NCBI GenBank assembly: GCA_032358165.1
Contig: JAALGY010000041.1
Coordinates: forward strand, 1,426,001 to 1,490,000
Source: Diplosphaera chodatii
Taxonomy: Eukaryota > Chlorophyta > Trebouxiophyceae > Prasiolales > Stichococcaceae
Reading direction: 5' to 3'
DNA: 64,000 nucleotides
Positions 23,530-37,797 of the stretch are shown here, in pieces; position 1 is the stretch's first letter; every line of letters begins with the position of its first letter. The notes under the pieces were generated by a model. That model searched no databases, was not told where the DNA came from, and was given only the letters and a program-made list of their open reading frames with translations. The translations under genes were made by a program, and so were the position numbers.

Positions 23530-26500
23530 TCAGAAGCGGGTCTGCGGCTGGGCGGCACTGTAGCGTGGGGAGTTGGCCTCTTCGCTGCTGATGACGCCGG
23601 GCGGGAGCTCCCGCCGCAGGAAGTCGCGCGCCCTGCCCAGCACCTCCGCATCCTTGCCCTCCAGCGACAGCACTATGCCCACGCCGTCCGGCTGCACAGG
23701 CACTAGTACAATTTCACCAGCATCGCTCAATCATGTTTTTCATGCCAAAGTGCCACCGCGGCAACACCTTCCTCTGGCAATGCTCAACCTGCCCTGCGCC
23801 TGAGTACAACATGACGGCAATTCTCGAGTGTGCAAACTTGATGATCCACGGATGTGGGCTGTCTCTGCACAAGACGTGGGAATGCTAATGCTAGTGTCAT
23901 GTGCAGTTTCAGTGGGCCTGGGTGCACACGCACTACTGTCACCTGGCCAGTCACGGGGTATGACCCCACCGACAGCATGTCGTGCATGCCGCTGTTCAGG
24001 CGCTGCAGTGTGGGTGTGATCGCTGTCTCATCATTCAACGACAGCCGCAGCACGATGGACTGCCACGGGCTGCTGGTGTTGCCGCCCCGCATCAGGTGCT
24101 CCTGCAAAGGGCACAAGGGATAAAAAGCTGAGCTGGCAGCGTAAGCCCTCCTGAGGAGGCAGATGACATCCTTTTTGACGAAGGTGTCGCATATGACGGC
24201 AACATACAGCGACGACTGGACCTTTGGCAAGACACACTGTAGCATAGCACCTTGAGCGTGCGCCACTTCTGCTGCAGCAGGTCTGGCACCCCGGGCAGCA
24301 CATAGACGTTGCGGCACCGGGGTAGGGAGAACGGCGACATGCGCCCATCCTTGAACTTGTGGTCTATCAGCTCGCACCCGCCTGCAACACAATGAACATT
24401 TGCAAGCCAGTGTAGGGCGTGTGCGAGGTGGGTGCAAGGCATGAAGGACCTCGTGCACCAGCAATCTGCGCAGGATGGTGGCGGCATGAGCATGCATCGT
24501 GTCGGCGGCGCATCACCTTCAGGCACCTCCGCCAGCTTCAGGTGCGCAGCCGTCAGGTGCTCGCCAAAGTAGGCCCTCAACCGCTGCTCCATCTCCGGGT
24601 CGCGGGACAGCTTCAGGCCGAAGGCTTCTGCAATGCCCTTCAGTGTCACCTGGGGGATGGTGGCACACGTCAGACCCGACCTTCAGAATTTCCAGTGCAC
24701 ACATCGCAAAATGAAGAACGCACATGCTGGTGCCACGGTCACAAGCAGCAGGTGAGCGCACATCATCTGGCGTCGGTCCCACTCCGCCTGAGGTGATGAC
24801 CTGACAACAGTCGACCAACATGTGGCGTCAGATGATGCGGGTTTGATAGATGACTGAGACATGCGTGTAACACTTGGACATGGGAGCAGCACATATATCG
24901 AAAGGCATATTCACCAGGTCCATCTCCTGTGATAGGTCGTGCACGGTCGACGCAATCGCCGCCACCTCATCAGCAACAATGACCACCTGCATGCTACTGC
25001 CATGACCCTTAGCACTTCCTGCACCAATGCATCAGCTAGCAGTGTGACATCCACTACCTGCAGCAGGAGACATGACAGATGTTCAGTCGTACATGCAGCG
25101 CTGCTTTACCTTCTTGACACGCCAGCCAATGGCGCGTAGCTCGCTGCACAGGAATGCGGTGTTCACATCCTCCACCTGCAGGATCCACCATGATGAACTG
25201 AAGGTCATGGAGGATGTCGTTTGAGCTTCACTCTGTATACTCGTCTAGCAGCACGAGCGCTGCTGGGGCTGAGCCGATGGATTAGGCAACCGTAGCTGTC
25301 GTCATTGTGCCACCTGTGGTGGCCAGACGTCAGACTGGGGGCCAGCTGCTGGTATCAAGCCTTCACATGAGCAGGCCCACCTTGGCTGCCAGGATCTCGT
25401 CGCCGACGACGACGATGCCAGCCGACTTGGTCAGCGCATGCCCTGTGCTCGGCCTCGCCAGCTCCGTCCTGGCGGCCCGCCCGGCACGCTCCATGCGGCC
25501 ATCCGCCAGCGCGTGCGCCGGGCAGAAGCTGCCGTCCTCCTTCTGCAGCGCGCTGCACTCGGAGGCCGGCACACACGGTGGTTCACGTGCATGCATGCAC
25601 TGGACCTCAACAAGAGCCATCAAGCGGAGAAGAGGCACCTGGCGGGCAGTGACTGCCTTGCACACCATATACCTCATGGCAGTGACAAGCATGGACCTCA
25701 GGTCGTACATCCAGGTATGATGGCACAGTGTCGTCCTCATTTTGAGGTGAGATCTGAGCCGGAAGCACCTGTTGGGGGTGGTGTTGTTGATGCCTCCGAC
25801 GGAGGTGTAGCCACGGTCATACAGTGCACAGTAGGGTGCGGCTGTGCCGCGCAGGAAGGCCCACACGTCTGCGTATGTCCACTCCAGAATGGGGTTTACT
25901 CGCATGAAGGGCGGCCAGCCGACACTCGAGGGGCAGAAGAACTCCTGGCCATCCGCATTGGGGTCGCCCCTGCAACATCACAGGAATGTTGCTTGCCAGT
26001 ACCCAAGCATGGCCAGCAAGGCTGTGTAGGTGCTTGTGCCAGTGCGGCTGCTCCCAAACAGGACTTAAGATTCACATCTGCCGCCCCTCAACCGAAGACA
26101 CTGTAAGTGTAACACTTTGCTGACCTGCGGGTGCCCAAGATAATGCCACGCACGCCGCTGCTTACAAGCTGTGTCAATCCTGCCTTGAAGTCACCGGTCA
26201 GTACCTGCCGGCCATGGCAGACCACATATGATTTTGCCTGACGCACACAAGCTGTCAGGGAAATCATCCACGAGATTGCACGCCAAGTCATGCTGCACAC
26301 CTCCAAGTTGAGGCCATACTGCCGGTCCATCGCCGCCACAAAGTCGCGGATTTCCCGAAAGTCGTCATCACGCTTGAACACAAAGGTGCGCATGCCGCCG
26401 CAGCCGGTAGCTTGTGCATTCTGCACACCATCTGACAGCTGCAGCCGCTGCAGGGCTTCCGGCTCAGCTGCATTGCCTGGCGCCGGCCGCGCATCACCAG

Positions 26501-26862
26501 GGACAGCGCCGTTGGCTCCTAGGCTGCCGCTGCTGGCGGCATCGTTGCAGCCACCAGCCTCCCTGCGCTGCTGCTCAACCGCTGCCCGGATGAGATGCAG
26601 GAGGACCGTCGAGTCTTTGCCACCATTGAAGCTGAATGCTGTGCCTGTGGGCCTGCCACACAGCGCACATCCATACGTCATTTTTATCACTTGTCATGGG
26701 TTGCACGGTCATCAGCGCGTGTATGGTATGGCAAACGTCATGATGAGGCGCGCAAGCGGTGCACCCGTAAAGGTCCAGCGTCCTCTGGACCGCGGCAATG
26801 GCCTTGTGGCACTTGAGCCTCAAAACATCATCCAGCGTGTCTATATTCTCAAGGATGTCCAT
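23530..26862 (-). CDS. FAD synthase: PAPS-reductase-type adenylyltransferase domain followed by MoCF/CinA-type domain
   Basis: Transfers AMP from ATP to FMN to make FAD. The start ATG at 26862 reads MDILENIDTLDDVLRLKCHK. Exons checked in phase include 26765-26862, 26301-26652, 26125-26204, 25381-25552, 25110-25175, 24915-24986, 24762-24800, 24517-24649, 24251-24381 and 23943-24101. The first domain shows FSFNGGKDSTVLLHLIRAA (ATP-pyrophosphatase loop), FKRDDDFREIRDFV, GIILGTRR-GDPNADGQEF, VNPILEWTYADVWAFLR and RGYTSVGGINNTTPN. The second is a molybdopterin-binding-like fold: AGIVVVGDEILAAK, DVNTAFLCSELRAIGWRVKK, VITSGGVGPTPDDVTLKGIA and NVYVLPGVPDLLQQKWRTLK. This order is the plant one and the reverse of animal FLAD1. 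The acceptor of the last exon (ending GKDAEVLGRARDFLRR, stop at 23530) is not resolved. Confidence 0.9.
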
Positions 26863-27393
26863 GCCGCTTATGCGATGGTTTGCAGATAGTGCTCAGCTGC
26901 GTGAAGCTCAATGCTAATTGACATCTGTCATCTAGGGGTTAAGCAGTGATGCCAATGCTGTCCAGAGACAGTTCTGAATGTGATGTGCGAGACGACGCGG
27001 GATTGAAGCAGTGCACATGACTGCAATGCCTGCTACCAAGGGGCGCATGCATGCACAGCATCAGTGCAGCGGATTCGACAGTTCAGCACATGTCATTTGT
27101 AGCATTCACAGCATTCAACAGGCAGCATCGCCATTCGTATGCATGTGACGTGTGCGCGCAGCTTCTAGCCGACCACGTTGAGGCCTTGCATGTGGCAATC
27201 CCTGCAGCTGTGCGCATGATCTGCATGATCCAATGAGGATGATGCCACGGAAAGGACATGACCTATTGAGGGTGACATATCTATCGTGACCACGTGCTAG
27301 CCTGCTGAAGCTGAGACTGTGTGAAGGGGTTTGCCCACATCCGCTGCTGCGGGTTGCCGCACCCCTTTCATTGGTGTAAATCCACCTGCAGCC
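26863..27393. promoter_or_regulatory. Divergent intergenic region FAD synthase / DRG2
   Basis: 531 bases between outward-pointing start codons of two housekeeping genes. No motif that I can name and no coding potential. Confidence 0.4.
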
Positions 27394-30300
27394 ATGGGGA
27401 TCCTAGACAAGTGAGCCTACAGCACACTCAATGGCTCAAACTCCCGTTCAATTTCAGCTCTTGACATACCATGCTGAAGTGGCTGGCGCTGACCATGCTG
27501 TGGCGTGGTTTCCTGCAGGATTTCGGAGATCGAGCTGGAGGTATGTGCAGAAGCCCATTGTCATTTACTCATGTTGATGAAAAGCTACTTCTGCCCAGAA
27601 TGTATGCTAACATTGGTGCCATGTTTCACGCAGATGAGCCGCACCCAGAAGAACAAGGTGAGCACCTTAGTTGCATGCTCACACCAGCGCTAGACTGCTC
27701 CATGGCTGCTGTAACTGCTCCAACGACGGTTCTCCGATGCTGCGCAGGCAACAGAATATCATCTGGGTCAGCTCAAGGCGAAGCTTGCGAAGCTGCGCAC
27801 GGAGCTGCAGGCGCCCGCAGCTGGTGGCAAGGGCGGCGGCGAGGGCTTCGAGGTGCAGAAGTATGGCGACGGCCGTGTTGCGCTCATTGGTGGGTAGGCA
27901 CTGGCTGCCAGCAAATGCATGGACAGTTCGAGTCTGGGACATTTGGGACATTCGGTGGACCTTGAGCGGCAGGGAACAGACGCATCTCTGGCATGACAGT
28001 GAGCTGTGAGTCAGAAGGCGGCATCAGGTTCGTACTGCCATTTGTTAAGTGATTGATGAGTAAGCATACTGAGTTGCTGCAGGGTTCCCGTCGGTGGGGA
28101 AGTCCACGCTCCTGACGCTGTTGACGGGCACCACCTCTGAGGCAGCCAGCTATGAGTTCACGACACTCACCTGCATCCCTGGCGTCATCCACTACAATGA
28201 TGCCAAGATCCAGGTGAGGTCATCTTAGGGCTTTCGTATCTTAGGGCTTTCATATTTGGAGGTCATCAGCAGCAGAGGATGCGCACACTGCATCGCATAC
28301 ACCTCGCTGTCCAAAAAATTGCTACTGAGAGTGAAGCATGCTCCCTTGCAGCTTCTGGATCTGCCAGGTATCATTGAGGGTGCAGCGCAGGGAAAAGGTG
28401 AGCAGAGAGCTGCGATCTGTTCGATGAGCTCTCGACATGTCGATGGGCAGAACAAAAGGTATATCAATGTTGCTGACAGAGCTGATGAGCATGCTGAATA
28501 TGTAAACAGGCAGAGGGCGGCAGGTCATTGCAGTCTGTAAGAGCGCAGACGCCTTGCTCATGGTGCGGTTTCAGCTTTCAGTTGCGTGTGGCTGGCCGCA
28601 GGTCTCCGCTCAAGCTCACTGTGATCGGGCAACACCGCAGACGTCCTGACAGGCAGCTGCCTGGTGTCTCAGGTCTTGGACGCCAGCAAGCCCACGGGGC
28701 ACAAGGAGATCCTCACCAGGGAGCTGGAGTCAGTGGGCATCCGCTTGAACAGGAGTCCACCCAACATCTTCTTCAAGTGCGCCTTCTGTTTCATGTGCAT
28801 GCGCTCCTGGTGTGCACAGCTCGCTTCAGTAGCAGTATATGTGTTTAGCATGCAAGCTTGATGATACGTACCTAGTCGAGCGCTGTGCTGGCTGCAGCAA
28901 AAAGAAGACTGGTGGTGTGGGCATTTCCAGCACGCAGCCGCTGACACATCTAGACGAGAAGATGATCATGCGCATCCTGCAGGCAGGCCAATCTGACGCT
29001 GTGCTGACTGGCGTGCCCACTATGCTGACTGCGGTCCCCAATCGGTTCCTGCTGACGCTGTTCACCTGTGTGCAGGAGTACAAGATACACAACTGTGACT
29101 TGCTATTCAAAGAGGACTCCACTGTAGACGATCTGATTGATGTGATAGAGGTATGTGATCAGTTGTGCAGCACCTATTGCACACCTGGACTGTCCACATC
29201 AGCACACATCTTGTGGACAACCTGCAGTAATGCGCAGGGTAACCGCAAGTACGTCAAGTGTTTGTACGTGTACAATAAGATAGACGTCTGCAGGTAATTC
29301 TGCTGTGAGCGGCTATCGTGCATTCTGTCAGTGCTGCACTCTCTATTCTGCGCATATCAGGCGCTCAAAGTGGTCTTGTTTGACCAGTGCATTGGTTCTG
29401 CAGCATGGAGGAGGTCGAGCAAATAGCGCAGCAGCCCACCAGCATCCCCATCTCGTGCACCCAGGAGCTGAACCTGGACACACTGCTGGAGATGCTGTGG
29501 GAGAAGATGGGTCTGGTGCGCACGCCCCTGCACTGCACATCTCTCTGATTAGCCCTAGCCGATGTGGCCTCACTCTCGTGTGGACAGCCCTGCTGGTACA
29601 TTGCCGGCTTCTGGATATGATTTCTGCCTGTCATGCTTCCTGGCGACAATCCTTGGCCTGTGCCCCAAAGGCAGTCTGGCCAGTACGCTTTGAAGCAACA
29701 GTCTCTTCATAGTAGTAAGTGTACTGGGGAAGGCCCAGCTAGAGCCCGGCTCCAGTAGGAGCACGAAGCGGTAACATGCTCCTGCTAATTGGCCTGCTGG
29801 TGCGTGCGACAGGTGCGGGTGTTCACCAAGAAGACGGGGGCGAAGCCCGACTTCAGCGAGCCGGTGGTGCTGTCGGCGGACCGCGGCGGCACAACCGTGC
29901 AGCACCTGTGCGACCAGCTGCACCGCTCGCTCGCCAAGGAGTTCAAGTGCGGCATGACGGCAGCCTTGCTTGCTGTATCAAAGCATGGGGTCTCGTCTTT
30001 TCGCTTGACTGGCCCGCGCTGCTGGCAAGCATGTTCCCAGGGGCATGTACCTGCAGAGTGGTTCCTGTGTTCTTTGGATTACGATCGATGCTGAACCACT
30101 GTGAAGATTGCGTTGCCATGCAGGTATGCTCTTGTGTGGGGCTGCTCAGCAAAGCACAACCCGCAGCGGTGAGCGTCAGTTGCAGTGAAGCTGGGCATGA
30201 GGCCAGTCACAGGAGGGAGGTGGCATGCCCCTGCCGCTGTTCGCACGCCAGCAGGACATGCCTGCACTCTGGGACTCAGGAGCCGTGTCCGACCTGGAAG

Positions 30301-30592
30301 GGACCTGTGCGCACTGCCCTGCAGGTGTGGGTTGTCACATTCGCTGGACGACGAGGACGTGGTGCAGGTCCTCAAGTCCAAGACGGCAGCTGCAGAAGAC
30401 GGTGCGTCGAGATGACGCAGTTCAAGAGAAGTTTTCATGCTCGATGTACGATGGGCTCGTATGCCTTGCCATTCTATCCTCGTCACATCTCATGTGGCAC
30501 GGATTTGCGCAGGCCGCGGCCGGTTCAAGACGCAGGCATCGGGCCCAGCCCGGATTGCAGACAGGGAAAAGAAGGCGCCACTGAAGACATAA
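27394..30592 (+). CDS. DRG2: Developmentally regulated GTP-binding protein 2 (DRG2)
   Basis: A conserved translation-associated GTPase of the Obg/TRAFAC class, usually stabilised by a DFRP partner on ribosomes. Sixteen exons join in phase: 27394-27410, 27519-27540, 27634-27657, 27748-27889, 28083-28213, 28352-28397, 28510-28562, 28673-28776, 28898-28982, 29076-29150, 29238-29293, 29404-29515, 29813-29946, 30124-30168, 30325-30401 and 30513-30592. The protein starts MGILDKISEIELE, then [20 protein letters not shown]. The G1 loop is [10 protein letters not shown]2/G3 are [14 protein letters not shown] and [21 protein letters not shown]4 is YVYNKID. A TGS domain follows ([20 protein letters not shown]), and the tail is [20 protein letters not shown]. 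The KTGG and GISSTQPLT features and the order match DRG2 rather than DRG1. Three of the first exons are tiny (17-24 nt). The intron at 28983-29075 uses a GC donor. Confidence 0.95.
28222..28253 (+). repeat. 16-bp tandem duplication in DRG2 intron
   Basis: Two adjacent copies of ATCTTAGGGCTTTCRT (15 of 16 bases identical) directly after the donor of the intron that follows 28213. Confidence 0.8.
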
Positions 30593-30765
30593 TACAACGT
30601 TCGAGTGTCAGGCTGCTTTTGGGCTCTGGGATGCCATGTGTTTGCATGGCATTCCATTCTCAAAAGCATCGTACCGTAAGCAGCAGGTAGCCTAACATGA
30701 TGTTCCTGCTGCCTAAGGTTCTGTGCTGACAGACGACGCAACCGAAGGAATATCCTACACACAAA

Positions 30766-33099
30766 TCATGAGACCGTGTAAGCTCCCGACCCAATCATAC
30801 AGTTGCCCCACTGCTCTTGCGTGCGCAGTACCCAAGCAAAGCCCGAGTACCCCCAGTAGCTGGACCACGAGTTCTTGATGATGTACACGGGCAGGGTTGA
30901 GGTCCCATCAGGCGAGGGGATGTAGCCGCAGCCGACCACCTGGACGGCATGCGTGACATACGTGCCGTTGCACACGATGGCACCGCCTGCGTAGTTCTGG
31001 AACTCTGGGCCTGCCGCCACTGCTGCCTGCAGTCCGCCACAGCCAAGTCAGCACCGTGCATGCGGTGTGCAAAGACCGAAAGACTGCAGTTCGTTGCGGC
31101 ACCATGGGATGGGCTCACCACAACTGGTTGCTTGAGGACGGCTGTCACCACACCCTGGTCATTCTGCGGCGTCACGAGCTGGTAGTCTTTGATCAGGTTA
31201 GACCCCAGCTGCCTGGGCTTGGTGGTGTATGGGCAGCTGCCGGTCGACACCCAGGTGTTGCCACTGCACAGGACAAGTCATGACCCATCAGCATGAGCAC
31301 CCACACTGGGGCAGTGGTGCAGCTGTCAACCATGCAAACGAGGGGCTCTACCCCATTGCAGGGCACGCTGCCTTCCCCAACACACTTGCAATGCCAACTG
31401 TCCAAAATTGGCATGCATGCACCTGACATATGGCACCGCAGCCTCTGATGGGACGCCGCCATTGGCCTTTGCGAAGTCGAATGCTGCTGTGGGCCAGCCG
31501 CCCTGGCACCCGTCGTAGCTCGAAGCATAGGAGCAGTCCACCAGCATCTGCATCATCCAGACATGGAGTGACTTGCATGCGCAGTGCAATTCATGACTCA
31601 ACATCATGTGTAACACTACCACGACATGTGACGGAGGCATTCTGACACACTGTGTCTATGCCAAGACCGCCCACCTGCTCCGACAAATCCATAAAGTTGC
31701 CGGCGTCCATGGTGATATTCTGCATTGCTGTCCACGACTCCAGCTGCGCTGCGCTGGTGAAGGCCCAGCAGCTACCGCAGCCGCCCTAGTCACAAACGAG
31801 CAGCACGGCTTTGGTCATGCACACATTCATGTCGCCGGTGTGGCGATCCATTGGGTGGACGCGCAGGGGCACGTCTTGATTGACATGCATGGTCTACTGC
31901 TTCATATGCATGGTCTCCTCCTTGGCCATCGAAAGTACCTGGTACTTGACTGGGCTGACAACGCCACGCCCAAGCGGGTTGTACTGAGCCACGCCCCAGT
32001 TGACGGAGCAGTCGGTGGTTGCCAGGCTGGCGTTGCTGGTCTGCAGCAGCTGCCTGCATGCACGAGGGCACAGCTGAACCACCTGTGCTACTGCTGAGCA
32101 ATACCTACGGACATATGTCAAGCCGCATGCATGTCAAGTCCGGTCGCCTGGCAGCGCAATCCCGAACAGGCTCACCTGTGCGACTCGCCGCGCAGGCCGC
32201 TCAGGCGGCGGCCGACCTTGTTCTTGTTTGGCGTCGCGGGCGGCGACTGCGGCGCCATGAGGAACTTGGCGGCGAAGTCGGCGTAGCTCATGTCCGTGAA
32301 GTTGGTGATGCCCAGGATGTAGGGGTTGGTGCCCTTGGCGTTCTGCGCAACGATGTACTCCAAGTTCTTCTTGAAGTGGGTGCGCGCGGTTGTCTGCTCG
32401 GCGCTGGTCCTATACTTGCGCCTGCGGCTGGCCTGCAATGAAGGACGATTTAACCACTCGGAAACCGGCAGTGCTGCCAACCAGCACCACAGTGTCTGAG
32501 ATGCATTGGCCACACACCACATCAGCAGGGCAGCAAACCTATGAAACAGCGCACATATCAGTCCGTGCAGGGGCTGCATGAGTCACCCGGTAGCTGTCGA
32601 AGGAGCCGTCGGCGTCCTTGAGCTGCTGCGTGAGGTTGGCCTGCACCGCGCGCCACTGCGGGCTGGCCCAGCCGCTGGCCGGCTTGCCGGCCTGCCGCGC
32701 CTGCCCGCCTGCCGGCCGCTTTGTTGTGAACCCTTCCTGTTCGAAAGACACAAGCACATCGTCATGCCAGCTCCAAGCCCATCCTCACCCTGCATTCCCT
32801 CAGCCAAGGCACCCATATGTGCGCTATTGCTGCCAGACAGCATCCTGTCTTGGCAAATCGCATGCACCAGAATAAACGCCTTGTGGGCTTTTAGATACAT
32901 CAAGCGTGCGTGTATAGGCCGCATTGGATTGCAATCCGAACAAGCTGGCCGATCAGCAATGGCATTGCTGGCGGCAGGGCCAGCACAAGCTCACCATCTC
33001 CATCAACTTCTGCGGGTCGCATCGCACGGCGGGAACATCTGCTGCAAGCAGGATTATCAGAGCTGCCAGTGCTGCGCCTACACCAACTGCGGGTCGCAT
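30766..33099 (-). CDS. Secreted papain-family (C1A) cysteine peptidase with I29 propeptide
   Basis: Eight exons join in phase: 32995-33099, 32587-32736, 32176-32432, 31939-32053, 31675-31785, 31423-31547, 31119-31263 and 30766-31026. ATG at 33099 begins a signal peptide (MRPAVGVGAALAALIILLAA). The I29 inhibitor propeptide follows, with FKKNLEYIVAQN and YILGITNFTDMSYADFAAKF. The mature enzyme shows the oxyanion Gln and nucleophile Cys in SPVKYQGGCGSCWAF, then DLSEQMLVDCS, DGCQGGWPTAAFDFAKANGG, the catalytic His in GTYVTHAVQVVGCGY, and the Asn in VYIIKNSWSSYWGYSGFAWV. The complete triad means an active endopeptidase of the secretory or vacuolar route. The mature chain ends soon after the Asn region, with no granulin or C-terminal extension. 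The propeptide begins with an unusual Gly/Gln/Lys-rich stretch (KRPAGGQARQAGKPASGW). Confidence 0.92.
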
Positions 33100-34217
33100 G
33101 CTTGCTGGTCCAATCTGTTCGTAAGCAGCGGCGGCAGGGGAGGGCAACGCCTTGTTGGGCGACACGCTGCACGCGCGCGAACAGCACACGAACGAGACGT
33201 CACAGTACGTCAACGCCTGCCCTGCGTTCTGTTTCCCTTGGCTTGCTGGAAGTCGGAAAGTGTTGCAGCGAGCAGCGCTCTGGTGGAGCGACACGTCCAG
33301 TTGCAAAACTGGCAGATCGCTGCCTGACCAGATGGCAGAGTAAATGTGTGACGGATTGGTACCTGCAAAGTGATATAGAACGTAACAATGCTGACATCAG
33401 GCACGTATGCGCCAGGACTCTGACCTGCACCTGGCCGCGAATACTGACGTCGAGGCACGTGATGCCTGAGATCTCGCACGCTGGGCTGACGGCCGCATCT
33501 CACGGGGCAGCTTGCCAGCACGCACCTCAGACGTCACTGCAAAGGCTGTCGTCTCTCATGACCAAGGGTCTGCCGTCGCAGATGCTGGCTTCGGGTCCAG
33601 CCGGGGTCGTCAGCCCACCCGTGCGGCACTACAACAGGTGGCAGGTGTGGCATCAGTAAGCCGGCTGTGACGTTTGCCCGTGCCCTACTCGATACTGAAC
33701 TTCAGATGACCCCGCGTGTCGCGCAGTCACATTTATGCCGTGCCTACGTAGTAGTGCCGCACATGCAGCTTTAGCACACTGAACACCAGCAGTTCGTCGC
33801 GACAGACTGCACCTTCGTGATCGCAGGTTGTGCCATCACAGCCTTGCCGACGCACGGTGAGTGCTGCAGTCCGTGGACACACGCCTAGCATCGCTGACGT
33901 TGAGAGATGCAAGTCGCTTGATGTTTGATGCCCAGCAGTGCGAGGCGAACACCGACCTGCAGTAGTAGATGTCGATGCATGTGGCTGCGTGCAACGAGCG
34001 TGTTGACCTTGCGGCGTTTCGCACCAAAACGCGCAACTTGAAATTATCTGAATAACCCAAGCCGCATGGAAAGCTCTGCACATTTTCGATGTGTGCGCCG
34101 CAGGAACGAAGGCGGGTGTGACCGGGCAGGAGAGTGACAGGAGCCTTTTGCGAAGGCCACAGCAAGCACGCGCTTCGAGAAAGTGCAGACGGGCGACTCG
34201 AATCAGTGTCGTGCGAC
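33100..34217. promoter_or_regulatory. Divergent intergenic region peptidase / hydroxyproline-rich protein
   Basis: 1,118 bases between outward-pointing starts of two genes for secreted products. Long open frames across it on both strands have no domain features and continue antisense to real exons, so I treat them as chance. No gene is seen. Confidence 0.4.
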
Positions 34218-35147
34218 ATGGCCCCTTCATCGGCTGCTCCACTCTCAGCACTCGTCTTGGCGCTCGCGCTCCTGCCGCTGATCTGCACCCAGGCTGCCAC
34301 TGTTGGCATGCACCACCAGGTCAGCTCGCCCAACGTTGCCGACTGACTTGATGGGACACCAGCTGATGAACTATGGTCAAACGTTTCTGTGGCGAAGTGC
34401 ACACAGTCAATCTCTTGCATGCATCATTTGCACACCTGACAGCTGTCTTCCTGGATGTGATCACCACGTCAGCTGCTCAGGGCTGTAGCGTCGCGATTCT
34501 GCGCAGGCCGTCAACAAGCGGTCGCTGCTGCAGAGGTCACGGCCCGTGCCCACCCGCGCCCCGACACGTGCACCCACTCGCGCACCCACCAAGGCTCCGA
34601 CGGCGACTCCGACCAGATCTCCGCCGCCACAACCGCCATCCCACCACCGCCGCGGCCGCCATCGTCACCGCCACCATCGCCGCCGCCACCCCCGCCCCCA
34701 TCCCCGCCGCCCCATTTTCCGCCGCCACCCTCGCCCCCGCCTCCGTCCCCTCCGCCGTCTTCACCGCCGCCCAGCCCACCGCTACCGCCGGGCTACTGTT
34801 ACGGCGCCGGTGGCCTGGTCATGTACGCCAACCCTTCAGCGCCGCTGCTCAGCTACAACGGCGCAGATGCAACGAGATCCGCTGTGGGCGCGTGCGCTGC
34901 CATCAACCGCGCCCCTGCCGACCTGGCGGCAGCCGACTCGAGCGTTGCAGCCACCATGCAGGCGTGCTCCGTGCCAAGTGAGACCTTCGTTTATGCGGCG
35001 GCGCCGGCGTACACCTCGGAAGAAGACTATTGCCCGTTTGCGGAGGTCAAGAGAACGGGGCCATCTGGTGCATACTCAGCCACCCTGTGGCCACAGCGCT
35101 TTGCCTGCAATGCTAAGGGCTTTGGCGCCGGGGTGGTCTGCACTTGA
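34218..35147 (+). CDS. Secreted hydroxyproline-rich-type cell-wall/matrix protein (apparent frame break)
   Basis: Exon 1 (34218-34319) codes a signal peptide (MAPSSAAPLSALVLALALLP, then LICTQAA). Exon 2 starts at 34507 in phase and gives a threonine-proline repeat (PTRAPTRAPTRAPTKAPTAT) and SPPPQPPS. From about 34,641 the protein-like frame changes by one: the new frame reads a polyproline stretch (PPSPPPPPPPSPPPHF), then PLPPGYCYGAGGLVMYANPS and a globular Cys-containing C-terminal part (ACAAINRAPADLAAADSSVA; EEDYCPFAEVKRTGPSGAYS; FACNAKGFGAGVVC), ending TGA at 35147. The (S)PPPP blocks are the extensin/pherophorin-type rod of green algal walls; I do not recognise the C-terminal domain. One missing base in the C-run at about 34,640 would join the two parts, so an assembly error is more likely than a pseudogene. 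Confidence 0.7.
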
Positions 35148-35789
35148 AATCACACCAGCTACTCTTCAGGATGATGCACACGTTCCGGACGTGGCAAATC
35201 CGTGCCACAGTCAACGTGCTCTGTTCGCGACAGCTTCCAGCGTGGTGCACCGCCAGTCTGCTGGCAAAGATTCACATGCCGTAGCCTGTACTCACTGTCA
35301 GTTGCAGCTGACAGTGGCGTCATTTTGAACATATGTATTGATCTGTGCCAGTCAGGTGACTCAAGCAAAAGATTTCAGAATCATTTGGGCTTGTGAACTG
35401 CCTAGTAGTGTGCATCTGTGCTTGCCGTCATGGTCAAGACTTCAAGCACTACCCAGTGTAGCTACACAGCGGCAAGTACATATTTGCATGTCATTCACCT
35501 ACTGCCACAGTTGTGCTGCAGCACCTATAAGCACGTGAGGCACCGCCTCAAAGGCACCACATGTTACTCGCACCAGCAGCATGAGCCCGCAGAAAGATGT
35601 GATCATTGGAATGGCCCAAATAGCACAGCAGTACAACTTGGATGTCGCTGTGTGCACTTCAGGGTGGGGGAACCGTGGTGGCAGAATTTGGCGCTGATTT
35701 TGCATCGACATGCCCTGAGAGTAGCACGCACCAGTTTCTGGCTTTGCTCATGATCTGGCATTAGCACGAGGCACAAGGAATCGGTCGCC
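35148..35789. other. Intergenic region upstream of coproporphyrinogen oxidase
   Basis: No coding potential. It holds the 3' end of the wall-protein gene and the promoter of the heme gene. No regulatory motif is named. Confidence 0.4.

Positions 35790-37797
<2,008 letters not shown>

Noticed and set aside
25040..25110. Extra FAD synthase exon coding VVDVTLLADALVQEVLRVMA
   Set aside because: The flanking exons join in phase without it and family sequence runs directly from WRVKK to VVIVADEV; treated as intron, though an alternative exon is possible.
29776..30690. 304-codon plus-strand open frame
   Set aside because: Out of frame with DRG2 exons 13-16, which rebuild the conserved TGS domain and tail.
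32578..33659. Two 249-codon plus-strand open frames
   Set aside because: Antisense to the cysteine peptidase first exons and its promoter; no supporting motif.
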